A model generated the notes under the pieces. It worked only from the letters and a program-made list of their open reading frames with translations, was not told the DNA's origin and did no database searches. Both the position numbers and the translations under genes were made by a program. Of a DNA stretch of 64,000 nt, positions 1-8,516 are shown piece after piece (within the stretch, counting starts at the first letter, position 1; each line of letters starts with the position of its first letter). The DNA comes from Chloroflexota bacterium (GTDB lineage: Bacteria; Chloroflexota; Limnocylindria; Limnocylindrales; CSP1-4). The stretch is taken from contig JAJXUG010000006.1 of the NCBI GenBank assembly GCA_021783095.1, forward strand, positions 1 to 64,000, in the 5' to 3' direction.

Positions 1-112
1 GGGGGGCGCTGGCGCCGGCCCGGGCCGGCGGTTCGCGGCGTGGCCCGTGCGCGCGGGAGGCGCTCCCGAACCTGACGCGACTCAGCCGGCGGGGGATCGG
101 CGGACCGGGACC

Positions 113-1003
113 CTAGCGCCAGCGCGGCGGCCGGTCGACCAGCTTGGGCAGGCCCCACTCGGTGCAGAACGCGGCCCAGCGCTCCCGCTCGGCGCCCGGC
201 CAGCGGAGCTCTTCGGCATCACGCTGGGGGAGCGGCACGCCGTCGGCAGCCGTCCGGAGCCTCGCGAGGTCGCGGAACAGCAGCGCGTCGTCGAACCGCT
301 CGCGGAGGGTCGCGGCCAGGAGCGGGGCGCCGCGCAGCCCCGGCACGTCCCAGTCGACCGCATGGGCGGGGATCGACTCGAGGTGGCCGTAGCGGGCGAT
401 CACCGCCGCGGCCGACTTGTCGCCCCAGCCCGGCAGACCGGGGAACCCGTCGGCCGCATCCCCGACCAGCGCCAGCCGGTCCGGCACCCCGTCGGGCGGC
501 ACGCCCCACTTCGCGCGGACGCCGGCCGCGTCGTACACCAGGTCCCGGCGCCGGTCCCAGAGCACCACGCGGTCGCCTCGCACGCACTGCGCGAGGTCCT
601 TGTCGGGCGTGCAGATGACGATCCGCTCCACCCGCGGGTCGGCCGCGAACCGGTCGGCGGCCGCCGCGATCGCGTCGTCGGCCTCGTACTCGACCATCGG
701 CCACAGCACGATCCCGAGCGCCTCGACGGCGGCCTCGGCGATCGGGAACTGCGCAAGCAACTCGGGCGGCACCCCGGCGTCGGTCTTGTACCCGGCGTAG
801 AGCTCGTTGCGGAACGACGCGATCACCTGGTCGGTCGCGCAGCCGACATGCGTGGCGCCTTGGTCGCGGAGCAGGAAGCACAGCTGCTCGACCAGCCCGG
901 ACACGCCCGACAGCACGATCCCGTCCCGGCCCCGGACTGGCGGACGCGGCGAGAAGTGCGCCCGGAAGAGCTCGTAGGTGGCGTCGACGAGGTGGAGCTG
1001 CAT
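113..1003 (-). CDS. 5'-3' exonuclease, Pol I N-terminal (flap nuclease) type
   Basis: This 296-residue protein resembles the 5' nuclease domain of DNA polymerase I but stands alone, without polymerase or 3' exonuclease domains. The family cleaves 5' flaps and RNA primers using acidic clusters that hold two metal ions. Visible here are HLVDATYELFR near residue 4, the VEYEADDAIA segment near residue 104, ICTPDKDLAQ near 129, and a helix-hairpin-helix-like part LVGDAADGFPGLPGWGDKSA near 180. The length fits the stand-alone family. The start is the ATG at 1003, with no clear ribosome binding site. It lies 37 nt downstream of the SRPBCC gene on the same strand, so the two may be cotranscribed. The exact physiological substrate cannot be read from the sequence. 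Confidence 0.9.
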   Translation of the reverse strand: MQLHLVDATYELFRAHFSPRPPVRGRDGIVLSGVSGLVEQLCFLLRDQGATHVGCATDQVIASFRNELYAGYKTDAGVPPELLAQFPIAEAAVEALGIVLWPMVEYEADDAIAAAADRFAADPRVERIVICTPDKDLAQCVRGDRVVLWDRRRDLVYDAAGVRAKWGVPPDGVPDRLALVGDAADGFPGLPGWGDKSAAAVIARYGHLESIPAHAVDWDVPGLRGAPLLAATLRERFDDALLFRDLARLRTAADGVPLPQRDAEELRWPGAERERWAAFCTEWGLPKLVDRPPRWR

Positions 1004-1040
1004 GGGCCGATCCGCTCGTGTTCTGCCCGAGGCCCCGCCG

Positions 1041-1598
1041 TCAGTCGGCGGTGCCGGTCTCGACCAGCCGCTTGAGCCGCTCGAGGTCCGCCTGGAAGAT
1101 GGCCCGCAGGACCGGCGCCTGGGCCAGCGCGCCCAGCTGCGGGAGCAGCGGCGGCACCAGCGTCTCCTCCCAGCGCAGGACCGTCGTCGTGCCGTCGGAA
1201 CCGGGCTCCAGCGTGATCACGCCGCCGCCCTTGAACAGCCCGAGGTGCCGGATGGCGTACCGCGTCGGCGGCACCACCTCGGTGACCTCGACGAGGTCGG
1301 CGAGCGCGATGCCCATGATCCGGACGGTCGCCTCCCCGCGCTGGCCCACCTGGGCCGGGCCGGGAGGGTCGAGCACGAGCTCCTTCATCTCGGTCATCCA
1401 CTCGGCCTGGAACGCGACGTCCGCCACCGCGGACCAGACAGCGTCGATCGGAGCGTCGATCACGACCAGCATGCGCATCGGGTCGGGCGTGCGCCACCCT
1501 CGAGCCCGGGCCGCGAGCCGGTCCGCGGCGATCGCGGCGACCGGGATGAGGGCCAGTGCGGCGAGCCGGCGGGCCACGCGACGCTGACGGGTCAGCAC
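1041..1598 (-). CDS. SRPBCC-family protein with N-terminal hydrophobic segment
   Basis: This is a START/Bet v1-like (SRPBCC, polyketide cyclase type) protein. These domains bind hydrophobic ligands in a deep pocket; the ligand is unknown here. The domain begins at MLVVIDAPIDAVWSAVADV and runs to the C-terminus, covering about 145 residues. I start it at the GTG at 1598, which overlaps the end of the upstream hydrolase gene by 7 nt and adds about 40 residues with a hydrophobic stretch (LAALALIPVAAIAADRLAA) that could be a membrane anchor. A shorter form could start at the ATG at 1478. The overlap suggests translational coupling with the nicotinamidase-like gene. There is no clue to a shared pathway. 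Confidence 0.75.
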   Translation of the reverse strand: MLTRQRRVARRLAALALIPVAAIAADRLAARARGWRTPDPMRMLVVIDAPIDAVWSAVADVAFQAEWMTEMKELVLDPPGPAQVGQRGEATVRIMGIALADLVEVTEVVPPTRYAIRHLGLFKGGGVITLEPGSDGTTTVLRWEETLVPPLLPQLGALAQAPVLRAIFQADLERLKRLVETGTAD

Positions 1599-2197
1599 GC
1601 GCCGCTGGTCGCGAGGACGGCTCCGGCCGCCTCGATCTCGGCCAGCGCCCGCTCGCCGTCGCCGGGCTGCACGTTCACGGCAGCGACGCCGTCGGTCAGC
1701 ACCGTCGCGTGGAAGCCGAGGCGAATGGCGTCGAGGGCCGTCGCCCGGACGCAGTAGTCGGTCGCGAGGCCCACCACCACCACGTCCGACACGCCCGACT
1801 CGACGAGCAGGGGCTCGAGCAGGGTGGGCACGCGCTCGTCGCTCGACGGGTCGCGCATGGTGAACGCGGAGTAGCCGTCCTCGCCGTTGGTCCCCTTGAG
1901 GATCATCGGCGACCCGGGCGGGCAGTCCAGGGCGGGATGGAGCTCGGCGCCCCAGGTGTGCGCGACGCAGTGCACGGGCCACTCGCCCCCGTCGACCTTG
2001 AAGTGCGGCGTGTGCGGGGGGTGCCAGTCCTGCGTGTAGACGAGCATCGAGCCGTTCGCGCGGGCCAGCGCGATCTGGGCGTTCACCACCGGCAGGATCG
2101 ACTCGGCGCCGGCGACGTGGAGCGAGCCGCGCGCATCGGCGAAGTCGTTCTGCATGTCGACCACGAGGAGGGCAACGCACGAGCCGTAGTTGCGCAT
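1592..2197 (-). CDS. Nicotinamidase / isochorismatase-family cysteine hydrolase
   Basis: This 201-residue hydrolase has the nicotinamidase triad. The Asp is in VVDMQNDF (residues 13-20), a Lys is in ILKGTN, and the nucleophilic Cys is in GLATDYCVRATALDA near residue 151. The metal-binding D-x-H motif is present as QDWHPPHTPHF near residue 56. Together these favour nicotinamidase (nicotinamide to nicotinate, NAD salvage) over other isochorismatase-fold enzymes. There is no Shine-Dalgarno sequence. A TACGGT hexamer ends 6 nt before the ATG, suggesting a leaderless mRNA. It is probably the first gene of a unit with the SRPBCC and exonuclease genes. Confidence 0.85.
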   Translation of the reverse strand: MRNYGSCVALLVVDMQNDFADARGSLHVAGAESILPVVNAQIALARANGSMLVYTQDWHPPHTPHFKVDGGEWPVHCVAHTWGAELHPALDCPPGSPMILKGTNGEDGYSAFTMRDPSSDERVPTLLEPLLVESGVSDVVVVGLATDYCVRATALDAIRLGFHATVLTDGVAAVNVQPGDGERALAEIEAAGAVLATSGAC

Positions 2198-2203
2198 GCC
2201 CGT

Positions 2204-2209
2204 ACCGTA
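2204..2209 (-). promoter_or_regulatory. Candidate -10 box of a leaderless promoter (nicotinamidase)
   Basis: On the minus strand TACGGT sits 6 nt upstream of the ATG at 2197. No purine-rich ribosome binding site lies between them and no clear -35 is visible. The spacing would place the transcription start at or near the A of the ATG. Confidence 0.45.
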
Positions 2210-2257
2210 TCCTGCCGCGGGTGACGCCGCTGCCCCAGCGCCGCCCCGTGCCCGCTC

Positions 2258-2992
2258 CTAGCCCTGGACATCGGCCTCGGACTCGCCCCCGCCGCCGGCG
2301 TTCGAGTCGATGTCGAGCAGGTAGCCGATCCCCTGGAACGTCCGGATGCGCCCCGCCTCGCCCGGCTTGGCGCCCAGCTTGCGCCGCACCCTCGACACCC
2401 ACACCCGCAGGTACTGGAGATCGTCGCGGTACTCGGGGCCCCACACCTTGGTCAGCAGCTCGGTGTGGAGCACCACCTTGCCGGCGTTCGTGGCGAGGTG
2501 CTGGAGCAGCAGCCACTCGGTGCGCGACAGGGCCACGAGCTCGCCGCCGCGGGTGACCGTCCGCCGCTCGAGGTCGATCGCGACGTCGTCGAACCGGATG
2601 ACGCCGGCTCCCGGCTGGAGCCCCGTGGACCGGCGGATCACGGCCCGCACCCTGGCGGCCAGCTCGTCGGGGTGGAACGGCTTGGCGATGTAGTCGTCGG
2701 CGCCGAGGTCGAGGCCCTTCGCCTTGTCCGCCGTCGAGCCCTTCGCCGTGAGCAGGATCACCGGCACGGGGCGGCGCTCGCGGAGCCGCCGCATGACCTC
2801 GATCCCGTCGAGGTCGGGCATGACGATGTCGAGGAGCACGATGTCGGGCCGGACCTCCTCGGCGCGCGCGAGCGCCTCGTCGCCGCCCCCTGCGCTGATC
2901 ACCCGGAAGCCCTCGCTGGCCAGGGCGATCGAGACGAGCTTGGTGATCCTGGGCTCGTCGTCGGCGACGAGCACGAGCGGCTGGGTACTCAT
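2258..2992 (-). CDS. Response regulator, OmpR/KdpE type (orphan)
   Basis: This 244-residue two-component regulator has a receiver domain (residues 1-120) with acidic VADDEPR, phosphoacceptor Asp in VLLDIVMPDLDG near residue 55, and the conserved Lys in LLTAKGST near 104. A winged-helix DNA-binding domain follows (about 130-230), with LSRTEWLLLQHLATNAGKVV and the WGPEYRDDLQYLRVWVSRVRRKL region typical of KdpE-like proteins. GAGAGG lies about 6 nt before the ATG as a ribosome binding site. No histidine kinase is adjacent, so its partner is elsewhere. It is divergent from aceE across a 239-bp spacer and might regulate it, but no binding site can be assigned. Confidence 0.93.
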   Translation of the reverse strand: MSTQPLVLVADDEPRITKLVSIALASEGFRVISAGGGDEALARAEEVRPDIVLLDIVMPDLDGIEVMRRLRERRPVPVILLTAKGSTADKAKGLDLGADDYIAKPFHPDELAARVRAVIRRSTGLQPGAGVIRFDDVAIDLERRTVTRGGELVALSRTEWLLLQHLATNAGKVVLHTELLTKVWGPEYRDDLQYLRVWVSRVRRKLGAKPGEAGRIRTFQGIGYLLDIDSNAGGGGESEADVQG

Positions 2993-3231
2993 GCGTCACC
3001 TCTCGGGGGGACCGGACTTCGTCCCTGAACCCAATCATGAATGGGATCGGCAGCGCATGCACGCGTCGGCGCACGCCCGGGACGTTGCAGCGACGTGACA
3101 CGAGGCGCTCCCGGGATCCCCGGGCCGCCATCACCGCCCGCAGGCCCGCACGCGGCGCCTGCCGGGGATCGGTACTACCCTGTGCACCGCCAAAACCTGC
3201 GTGGGAGACCGTTGCGTCCACGGGAGCCCAG

Positions 3232-5913
3232 ATGTACTTCGACGACTTCAAGCACCAGCTGCCCGACATCGACGAGCCCGAGACCCGCGAGTGGCTCGAC
3301 AGCCTCGACCAGGTGGTCGACCAGGAGGGCGAGCTCCGGGCCCGCTTCCTGATGTACAAGCTGCTCAAGCGCGCCCGGCAGCGCCACGTCGGCCTGCCCA
3401 GCCTGTCGCAGACGCGATACATCAACACGATCAGCCCCGAGCAGGAGCCGTACTTCCCGGGCGACGAGGACCTCGAGCGGCGCATCCGGCGCCTGATCCG
3501 CTGGAACGCGGTGGCGATGGTCCTGCGCGCGAACACGCGCTTCCCGGGCATCGGTGGCCACCTCTCGACCTACGCCTCGGCGGCCACGCTCTACGAGGTG
3601 GGCTTCAACCACTTCTTCCGGGGCAAGGAGCACCCGGGTGGCGGCGACCAGGTGTTCTTCCAGGGCCATGCCGCGCCGGGCATCTACGCCCGGGCGTTCC
3701 TCGAGGGGCGCCTGTCGGAGGACCGTCTCGACCTCTTCCGGCGCGAGACGTGCGGCGGCGGCCTGTCGAGCTACCCGCACCCGCGCCTGATGCCCGATTT
3801 CTGGGAATTCCCCACGGTCTCGATGGGTCTCGGGCCCCTGGCCGCGATCTACCAGGCGCGCTTCAACCGCTATCTCCAGAACCGCGGCCTCCGGGACACG
3901 AGCCAGCAGCGCGTCTGGGCGTACCTGGGCGATGGCGAGATGGATGAGCCAGAGGCCATCAGCGGCATCTCGCTGGCGGCGCGGGACGGCCTCGACAACC
4001 TGACGTTCGTCGTCAACTGCAACCTCCAGCGCCTCGATGGGCCTGTGCGCGGCAACGGCAAGGTCATCCAGGAGCTCGAGGGCCTCTTCCGCGGCGCCGG
4101 CTGGAACGTCATCAAGGTGGTCTGGGGCCGGGAGTGGGACGAGCTCCTCGCGCGCGACGTGGACGGCGTCCTGGTCGAGAAGATGAACAGCACGGTGGAC
4201 GGGGAGTACCAGAAGTACTCGACGTCGACCGGCCTCTATGTCCGGGAGCACTTCTTCGGGCCCGATCCCCGGCTCCAGCGGCTCGTCGCGCACCTCTCGG
4301 ACAGCGACATCGAGCACCTGCGCCGCGGCGGGCACGACTACCGCAAGGTCTACGCGGCCTACAAGGCGGCGACCGAGTTCCGGGGCGCCCCGACCGTGAT
4401 CCTGGCCAAGACGGTCAAGGGCTGGACCCTGGGCAAGGGCATCGAGTCGCGCAACTACACGCACCAGGCCAAGAAGATGCGCGAGGACGAGCTGCGCGTC
4501 TTCCGCGACCGTCTGGAGCTCCCGATCCCCGACGACAAGCTCCACGACTACCCGTACTTCCACCCCGGCTCCGCCTCACCCGAGGTGGAGTACATGATCG
4601 AGCGGCGGGCATCGCTCGGCGGCTCCGTGCCGCGGCGCGTCGTCCGTGCCGCCGCCCTGCCGCCGCCCGAGCCCGCCGTGGACGCGGAGTTCGCCGCCGG
4701 CAGCGGCACCGAGGTGTCCACCACGATGGTGCTCGCCCGGATCCTGCGCAACCTGATCCGGGATCCGCAGCTCGGCAAGCGGATCGTCCCGATCATCCCC
4801 GACGAGGCGCGCACCTTCGGCCTCGACCCGCTGTTCAAGGAGGTGGGCATCTACGCCGCCCACGGCCAGCACTACACGCCGGTGGACTCGGACCTGATCC
4901 TGTCCTACCGCGAGTCGACCGACGGCCAGGTGCTCGAGGAGGGGATCAACGAGGCGGGCTCGATGGCCTCGCTCCAGGCCGCCGGCACCGCCTACGCCAC
5001 GCACGGCGTGGCGATGATCCCGTTCTACATCTTCTACTCGATGTTCGGCTTCCAGCGGACGGGCGACCAGGCCTGGGCGTTCGGTGACCAGCGGGGACGC
5101 GGCTTCATGATCGGGGCGACCGCCGGCCGGACGACGCTGGCCGGCGAGGGCCTCCAGCACGACGACGGCCACAGCCACGTGCTCGCATCCACCGTGCCGG
5201 TCGTCCGCGCCTACGACCCTGCGTTCGCCTACGAGCTGGCCGCGATCGTCCGCGACGGCGTGACCCGGATGTTCCACGACGGCGAGGACGTCTACTACTA
5301 CGTCACCGTCTACAACGAGAACTACGCCCAGCCAGCGAAGCCCGAGGGCGCCGATTCCGGGATCGTGCGCGGCCTGTACCGCTTCGCCGCGGCGCCGGAG
5401 ATCGAGGGGGGCGCCAAGGCGCACGTCCGGCTGGTCGGGTCCGGCTCGATCCTGCCTCAGGTGATCGCCGCGCGGGACCTGCTCGCGCAGCGCTTCGGGA
5501 TCGCGGCCGAGGTCTACTCGGCCACCTCGTTCCAGCAGCTCCGGCACGAGGCGCTCGAGGTGGACCGCTGGAACCGGCTCAACCCCGACCAGCCCGAGCG
5601 GGTGCCGTACGTGGCGCAGGTGCTGGGTCGCGACGGCGGTCCGATCGTGGCCGCCACGGACTGGATCCGGACGCTGCCCGACATGGTGGCCCCGTGGATC
5701 GAGGCGCCCTACCTCACCTTGGGCACCGACGGCTACGGGCGCAGCGACACGCGCGACGCGCTCCGCCGCCACTTCGACGTTGACCCGCCGTCCATCGCGG
5801 CTGCCGCGATCTCGGCCCTGGCACGAGCCGGCGGATGGGACCCGTCGGCGGCCGCCTCCGCGATCCGCGAACTGGGCCTGGACCCGGCCTCGAAGGGCTC
5901 GCTGGAGGCCTGA
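3232..5913 (+). CDS. aceE: Pyruvate dehydrogenase E1 component, homodimeric type
   Basis: This 893-residue thiamine-diphosphate enzyme decarboxylates pyruvate and transfers the acetyl group to lipoyl-E2 in the pyruvate dehydrogenase complex. The ThDP/Mg motif GDGEMDEPE is near residue 232 and continues to the expected Asn in VVNCNLQRLDGP. Other AceE signatures include TRYINTISPEQEPYFPGDE near the N-terminus, the CGGGLSSYPHPRLMPDFW segment, and the transketolase-like central domain with EGLQHDDGHSHV. Length matches AceE (about 880-900). The ATG at 3232 follows GGGAG, with TACCCT about 50 nt upstream as a possible -10. No aceF or lpd gene is nearby. A PFOR at 42.6-46.2 kb performs the alternative reaction. 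Confidence 0.96.
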   Translation: MYFDDFKHQLPDIDEPETREWLDSLDQVVDQEGELRARFLMYKLLKRARQRHVGLPSLSQTRYINTISPEQEPYFPGDEDLERRIRRLIRWNAVAMVLRANTRFPGIGGHLSTYASAATLYEVGFNHFFRGKEHPGGGDQVFFQGHAAPGIYARAFLEGRLSEDRLDLFRRETCGGGLSSYPHPRLMPDFWEFPTVSMGLGPLAAIYQARFNRYLQNRGLRDTSQQRVWAYLGDGEMDEPEAISGISLAARDGLDNLTFVVNCNLQRLDGPVRGNGKVIQELEGLFRGAGWNVIKVVWGREWDELLARDVDGVLVEKMNSTVDGEYQKYSTSTGLYVREHFFGPDPRLQRLVAHLSDSDIEHLRRGGHDYRKVYAAYKAATEFRGAPTVILAKTVKGWTLGKGIESRNYTHQAKKMREDELRVFRDRLELPIPDDKLHDYPYFHPGSASPEVEYMIERRASLGGSVPRRVVRAAALPPPEPAVDAEFAAGSGTEVSTTMVLARILRNLIRDPQLGKRIVPIIPDEARTFGLDPLFKEVGIYAAHGQHYTPVDSDLILSYRESTDGQVLEEGINEAGSMASLQAAGTAYATHGVAMIPFYIFYSMFGFQRTGDQAWAFGDQRGRGFMIGATAGRTTLAGEGLQHDDGHSHVLASTVPVVRAYDPAFAYELAAIVRDGVTRMFHDGEDVYYYVTVYNENYAQPAKPEGADSGIVRGLYRFAAAPEIEGGAKAHVRLVGSGSILPQVIAARDLLAQRFGIAAEVYSATSFQQLRHEALEVDRWNRLNPDQPERVPYVAQVLGRDGGPIVAATDWIRTLPDMVAPWIEAPYLTLGTDGYGRSDTRDALRRHFDVDPPSIAAAAISALARAGGWDPSAAASAIRELGLDPASKGSLEA

Positions 5914-5974
5914 CGCCCGGGCCCCGCTGCGTTCGGCGATCAGCCGCCGCCAGGCGCGGGCCACGGAAAAGAGA

Positions 5975-6016
5975 CACGCCGCACGACCCGCGAGGGGAAC
6001 CGGGCCGTGCGGCGTG
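5975..6016. terminator. Stem-loop after aceE, possible terminator
   Basis: CACGCCGCACGACCCG (5975-5990) pairs with CGGGCCGTGCGGCGTG (6001-6016), leaving a 10-nt loop. Read on the plus strand there is one A-C mismatch and no T-run follows. Read on the minus strand the mismatch becomes a G-U pair and the stem is followed by TCTCTTTTCC, which is the better intrinsic-terminator geometry. It may terminate aceE transcripts inefficiently and block antisense transcription. Confidence 0.5.
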
Positions 6017-6205
6017 GCCTCCGCGCCCGGGCCCCGTCACAGGCCCGGCCACCGGGACTAGCAGGGCACCAAGGTACGACTTGCGCGGCCCTCCCCGGCG
6101 TGCCAGTGAGGTCATCCGGCGTTACAGCGGCATTGCAGCTGGTCGTCGCGGCACACAGCCTGTCGGTGCATGGCAGGTGGTCCTGCATCGCGATATCAAG
6201 CGCAC

Positions 6206-6235
6206 TTGACGAGAGGAAGAAGGCCGTCGTAGGAT
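6206..6235 (+). promoter_or_regulatory. Housekeeping-type promoter for the iron permease gene
   Basis: TTGACG (6206-6211) and TAGGAT (6230-6235) are separated by 18 bp, close to a sigma-A consensus. The predicted start is about 55 nt before the TTG start codon at 6299. No clear Fur, DtxR or IdeR palindrome is visible around it. Confidence 0.6.
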
Positions 6236-6298
6236 CCGCCCGTCGCGCTCCGCCCAGCAGGCCCGGCCTGCCGCCAGCGTCCCCATGGAGCCCACACC

Positions 6299-7192
6299 TT
6301 GGACGTCGGGTCCCTCACCTCCGGCCTGCTCACCGGTCTCCGGGAAGGCGTCGAGGCCGTGCTGATCATCTCGATCATCCTGTCCTACCTCGCGCGGACG
6401 GGGAATCGCCACGCCTTCGGGCGGATCTGGCTGGGCACTGCCGTCGCCGTCCTCGTCAGCCTGGGCGCGGGCGTCGCGCTCTTCGTCACCGTCGGCGTGC
6501 TCCCGTCCCCGTATGAGCAGCTGTTCGAGGCGGGCGCGATGCTGCTCGCCGCCACGGTCGTCACGTGGATGCTGTTCTGGATGCGGCGCACATCGGCGGG
6601 AATCCGCGATCAGCTCCAGGTTGCCCTCGGCCGGGCGCTCGCGGACGGGTCTGCGACGGGTCTCGCCGTGCTCGCGTTCGTGTCGGTCATCCGCGAGGGG
6701 CTCGAGACAGCGTTGTTCCTCGTGGGGCAGGCGGCGTCGGCGCAGGCGGGCGCCGCGGGCGTGCTGGTGGGGGCGCTCGCGGGGCTCCTGATCGCGTCGG
6801 CGATCGGCGCCGCGATGTACCGGGGCGCGGCGCGGATCAACCTGCGCACGTTCTTCCGCTGGACGGGCATCACCTTGATCTTCATCGCCGCCGGGCTGCT
6901 CGCCTCCGCGATCCACGAGCTGGTCGAGATCGGCTGGATCGGCGTCGGCACGATCCCGGTGTTCGACCTGTCCGCCGTCCTCCCGCACGAGGCGATGGCC
7001 GGGGCGCCGACGGGGCTGCCGCTAATCGTGGGGCAGCTGCTCCGCGCGCTCGTGGGCTACAACTCCCGGCCCGAGCTCGTGATGGTGGCGGCCTGGGCCG
7101 CGTACGTGGGCCTCGTGCTGACCCTGTACCTCCGGCCGATCGCGCCGCGCCGCGTGCCGGCCCCCGCCGTCCCGCTCGAGCGTGTCGTCTAG
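6299..7192 (+). CDS. FTR1/EfeU-family high-affinity iron permease
   Basis: This 297-residue polytopic membrane protein belongs to the FTR1/EfeU iron permease family. Two REXXE iron-ligand motifs are visible: REGVEA near residue 15 and REGLETALF near residue 134, each inside a hydrophobic helix. About seven membrane segments can be traced. The start is TTG at 6299, preceded by GGAG at about 12 nt and by a good promoter at 6206-6235. EfeU normally works with EfeO and EfeB or a ferroxidase, but no such partner is in this window. The gene is monocistronic here, followed closely by a convergent pseudogene. Confidence 0.93.
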   Translation: MDVGSLTSGLLTGLREGVEAVLIISIILSYLARTGNRHAFGRIWLGTAVAVLVSLGAGVALFVTVGVLPSPYEQLFEAGAMLLAATVVTWMLFWMRRTSAGIRDQLQVALGRALADGSATGLAVLAFVSVIREGLETALFLVGQAASAQAGAAGVLVGALAGLLIASAIGAAMYRGAARINLRTFFRWTGITLIFIAAGLLASAIHELVEIGWIGVGTIPVFDLSAVLPHEAMAGAPTGLPLIVGQLLRALVGYNSRPELVMVAAWAAYVGLVLTLYLRPIAPRRVPAPAVPLERVV

Positions 7193-7219
7193 CCCGGAGG
7201 CCCGCGGGCGCCTTCGCCG

Positions 7220-7774
7220 CTAGTTCGCTGCCGCCAGCCGCTGCACCGTGCCGCCGCGCAGGTCCGTGACCACCACCTCGCCTGTGTCGTCGGTCGAGAT
7301 CGAGCTGATCGCAAGCCCGGTCGAGAGCAGCTGCACGGCCCGCCGCTCGCCGCCGGCCGCGTCGATCGCCCGGAGCCTTCCCGAGCAGTAGTCGCCGAAC
7401 AGGCAGGCCCCATCGAGCTTCGGGATCGCCGCGCCGCGGTACACGACGCCCCCGATGATCGCGCAGCCCTGGTCATGGCCGTGCTCCGCGAGCGGCATCG
7501 TGACGCCCGGCGGGGTCGCAGCCCGTGGGCGGGTTGTGGCAGTGGCGCCCCTCCCAGCGCCGCCACCCGAAGTCCAGGCCGGCGGCGCCGGCGGGCGCGG
7601 CGTCGACCCCTCGAGGACCACCCGCACCGTGCCCGCCTGCTCGACGACGAACAGCCGGCCGCCGCCGTCGCGCGCCCCGGTGGCGAAGAGCGGCTGGCTC
7701 AGCCCCGTCGCGAGCGGCTGGAGCGCGACCCGCGCGCCGGCCAGATCCGGATGCACGGGGCTCCAGGGCCTCAT
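7220..7774 (-). pseudogene. PQQ-dependent sugar dehydrogenase-like gene, internally deleted and frameshifted
   Basis: The remnant matches the soluble aldose sugar dehydrogenase (GdhB/YliI-like, six-bladed propeller) family in three disconnected pieces. The first reads LQPLATGLSQPLFATGA and GGGRLFVVEQAGTVRVV (residues about 15-55). The typical middle of some 200 residues is then absent. Next comes GLDFGWRRWEGRHCHNPPTG in a different reading frame (about 7515-7590), and finally QGCAIIGGVVYRG through FGDYCSGRLRAID back in the first frame. So there is a large deletion near 7600 and at least one 1-nt indel near 7509. The intact open frame of 184 codons would encode a scrambled protein. The start ATG at 7774 overlaps the DUF72 stop. 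A scaffolding error is the alternative to real decay. Confidence 0.8.
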
Positions 7775-8490
7775 CCGATGGCGCGAACCAGCTCCACGCG
7801 TGCGGCGAAGCCCTCCGCCAGGAGCGCGTTCGAGCCGTCCTCGTCGTGGCGGAACATGACGTACGCGTCCAGGCCGTCCTCGAGGAACGGGACGAGGCGC
7901 CGCGCCCATCCGTCGAGATCCCCGTCGCTGTAGTCGTGCCGCCGGAGGCGCAGATAGAGGAACGGGCCGGTCCGGCGGATGTCCGGCGGCGTCTCCTGCT
8001 CGTCGTGGTCGGTCGTGCACAGCACGGCACTGGCGTCGCGGAGCGCGGCGAACGTCTCGTCCACGTGCCACGACGGGTGCTGGGCCTCCACGACCAGGGG
8101 CACGCCTGCGGGCCAGGCGCCGAGCACGCCCGCCAGCCGCTGCTCGTTGCGGGCCACCTCAGACGGGATGCGGAACAGCATGGCGCCCAGCCGCTCCCCG
8201 AGGCGCGGCAGGTGCTCGGTCAGCCACGGCACCGACTCGTCGGGCGAGGCGTACAGCGCCCGGATCGATCCGCCCCGCTGCCCCTTCACGACGAACCGGA
8301 AGTCAGGCGGGACGGCGCCCGCCCAGGCGTCGAGGCGCTCAGGGGTGGGGCGCGCATAGAACGTGCCGTTGAGTTCGCAGGCGGCCAGTCGCGAGGCGTA
8401 GTGGGCGAGGCGGCCAGCCGGCTTGACCTCGCGCGGGTAGAACTGCGGCGACCAGCCCGCGTAGGCGAAGCCGCTCGTGCCGGCGAGCAC
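7771..8490 (-). CDS. DUF72 family protein
   Basis: A TIM-barrel-like DUF72 protein (COG1801) of unknown biochemical role. It opens with the family's hallmark GTSGFAYAGW and contains YPREVKP, CELNGTFYARPT near residue 44, FRFVVKGQRGGS, and a C-terminal DAYVMFRHDEDGSNALL, which corresponds to the family's YVYFNN element. The GTG at 8490 is 4 residues from GTSG, the usual N-terminal spacing. A GTG at 8541 would add 17 residues overlapping the upstream MarR gene. It ends in an ATGA overlap with the pseudogene downstream and probably shares the marR transcript. Confidence 0.87.
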   Translation of the reverse strand: MLAGTSGFAYAGWSPQFYPREVKPAGRLAHYASRLAACELNGTFYARPTPERLDAWAGAVPPDFRFVVKGQRGGSIRALYASPDESVPWLTEHLPRLGERLGAMLFRIPSEVARNEQRLAGVLGAWPAGVPLVVEAQHPSWHVDETFAALRDASAVLCTTDHDEQETPPDIRRTGPFLYLRLRRHDYSDGDLDGWARRLVPFLEDGLDAYVMFRHDEDGSNALLAEGFAARVELVRAIG

Positions 8491-8516
8491 CCTGCCGCGG
8501 ATCGCGCGCCCGTCCG

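Larger units (their letters stand above)
5914..6298. other. Intergenic region between aceE and the iron permease gene
   Basis: This 385-bp spacer contains no gene I can support. It holds a strong inverted repeat (5975-6016) after aceE and a recognisable promoter (6206-6235) for the permease gene. The short reading frames crossing it lack family motifs. Confidence 0.6.

Noticed and set aside
1041-3551. A single 836-codon open frame on the minus strand spanning several genes.
   Set aside because: Only its C-terminal 185 codons match a family (SRPBCC). The rest is antisense or out of frame to the nicotinamidase, response regulator and aceE genes and is an artefact of high GC.
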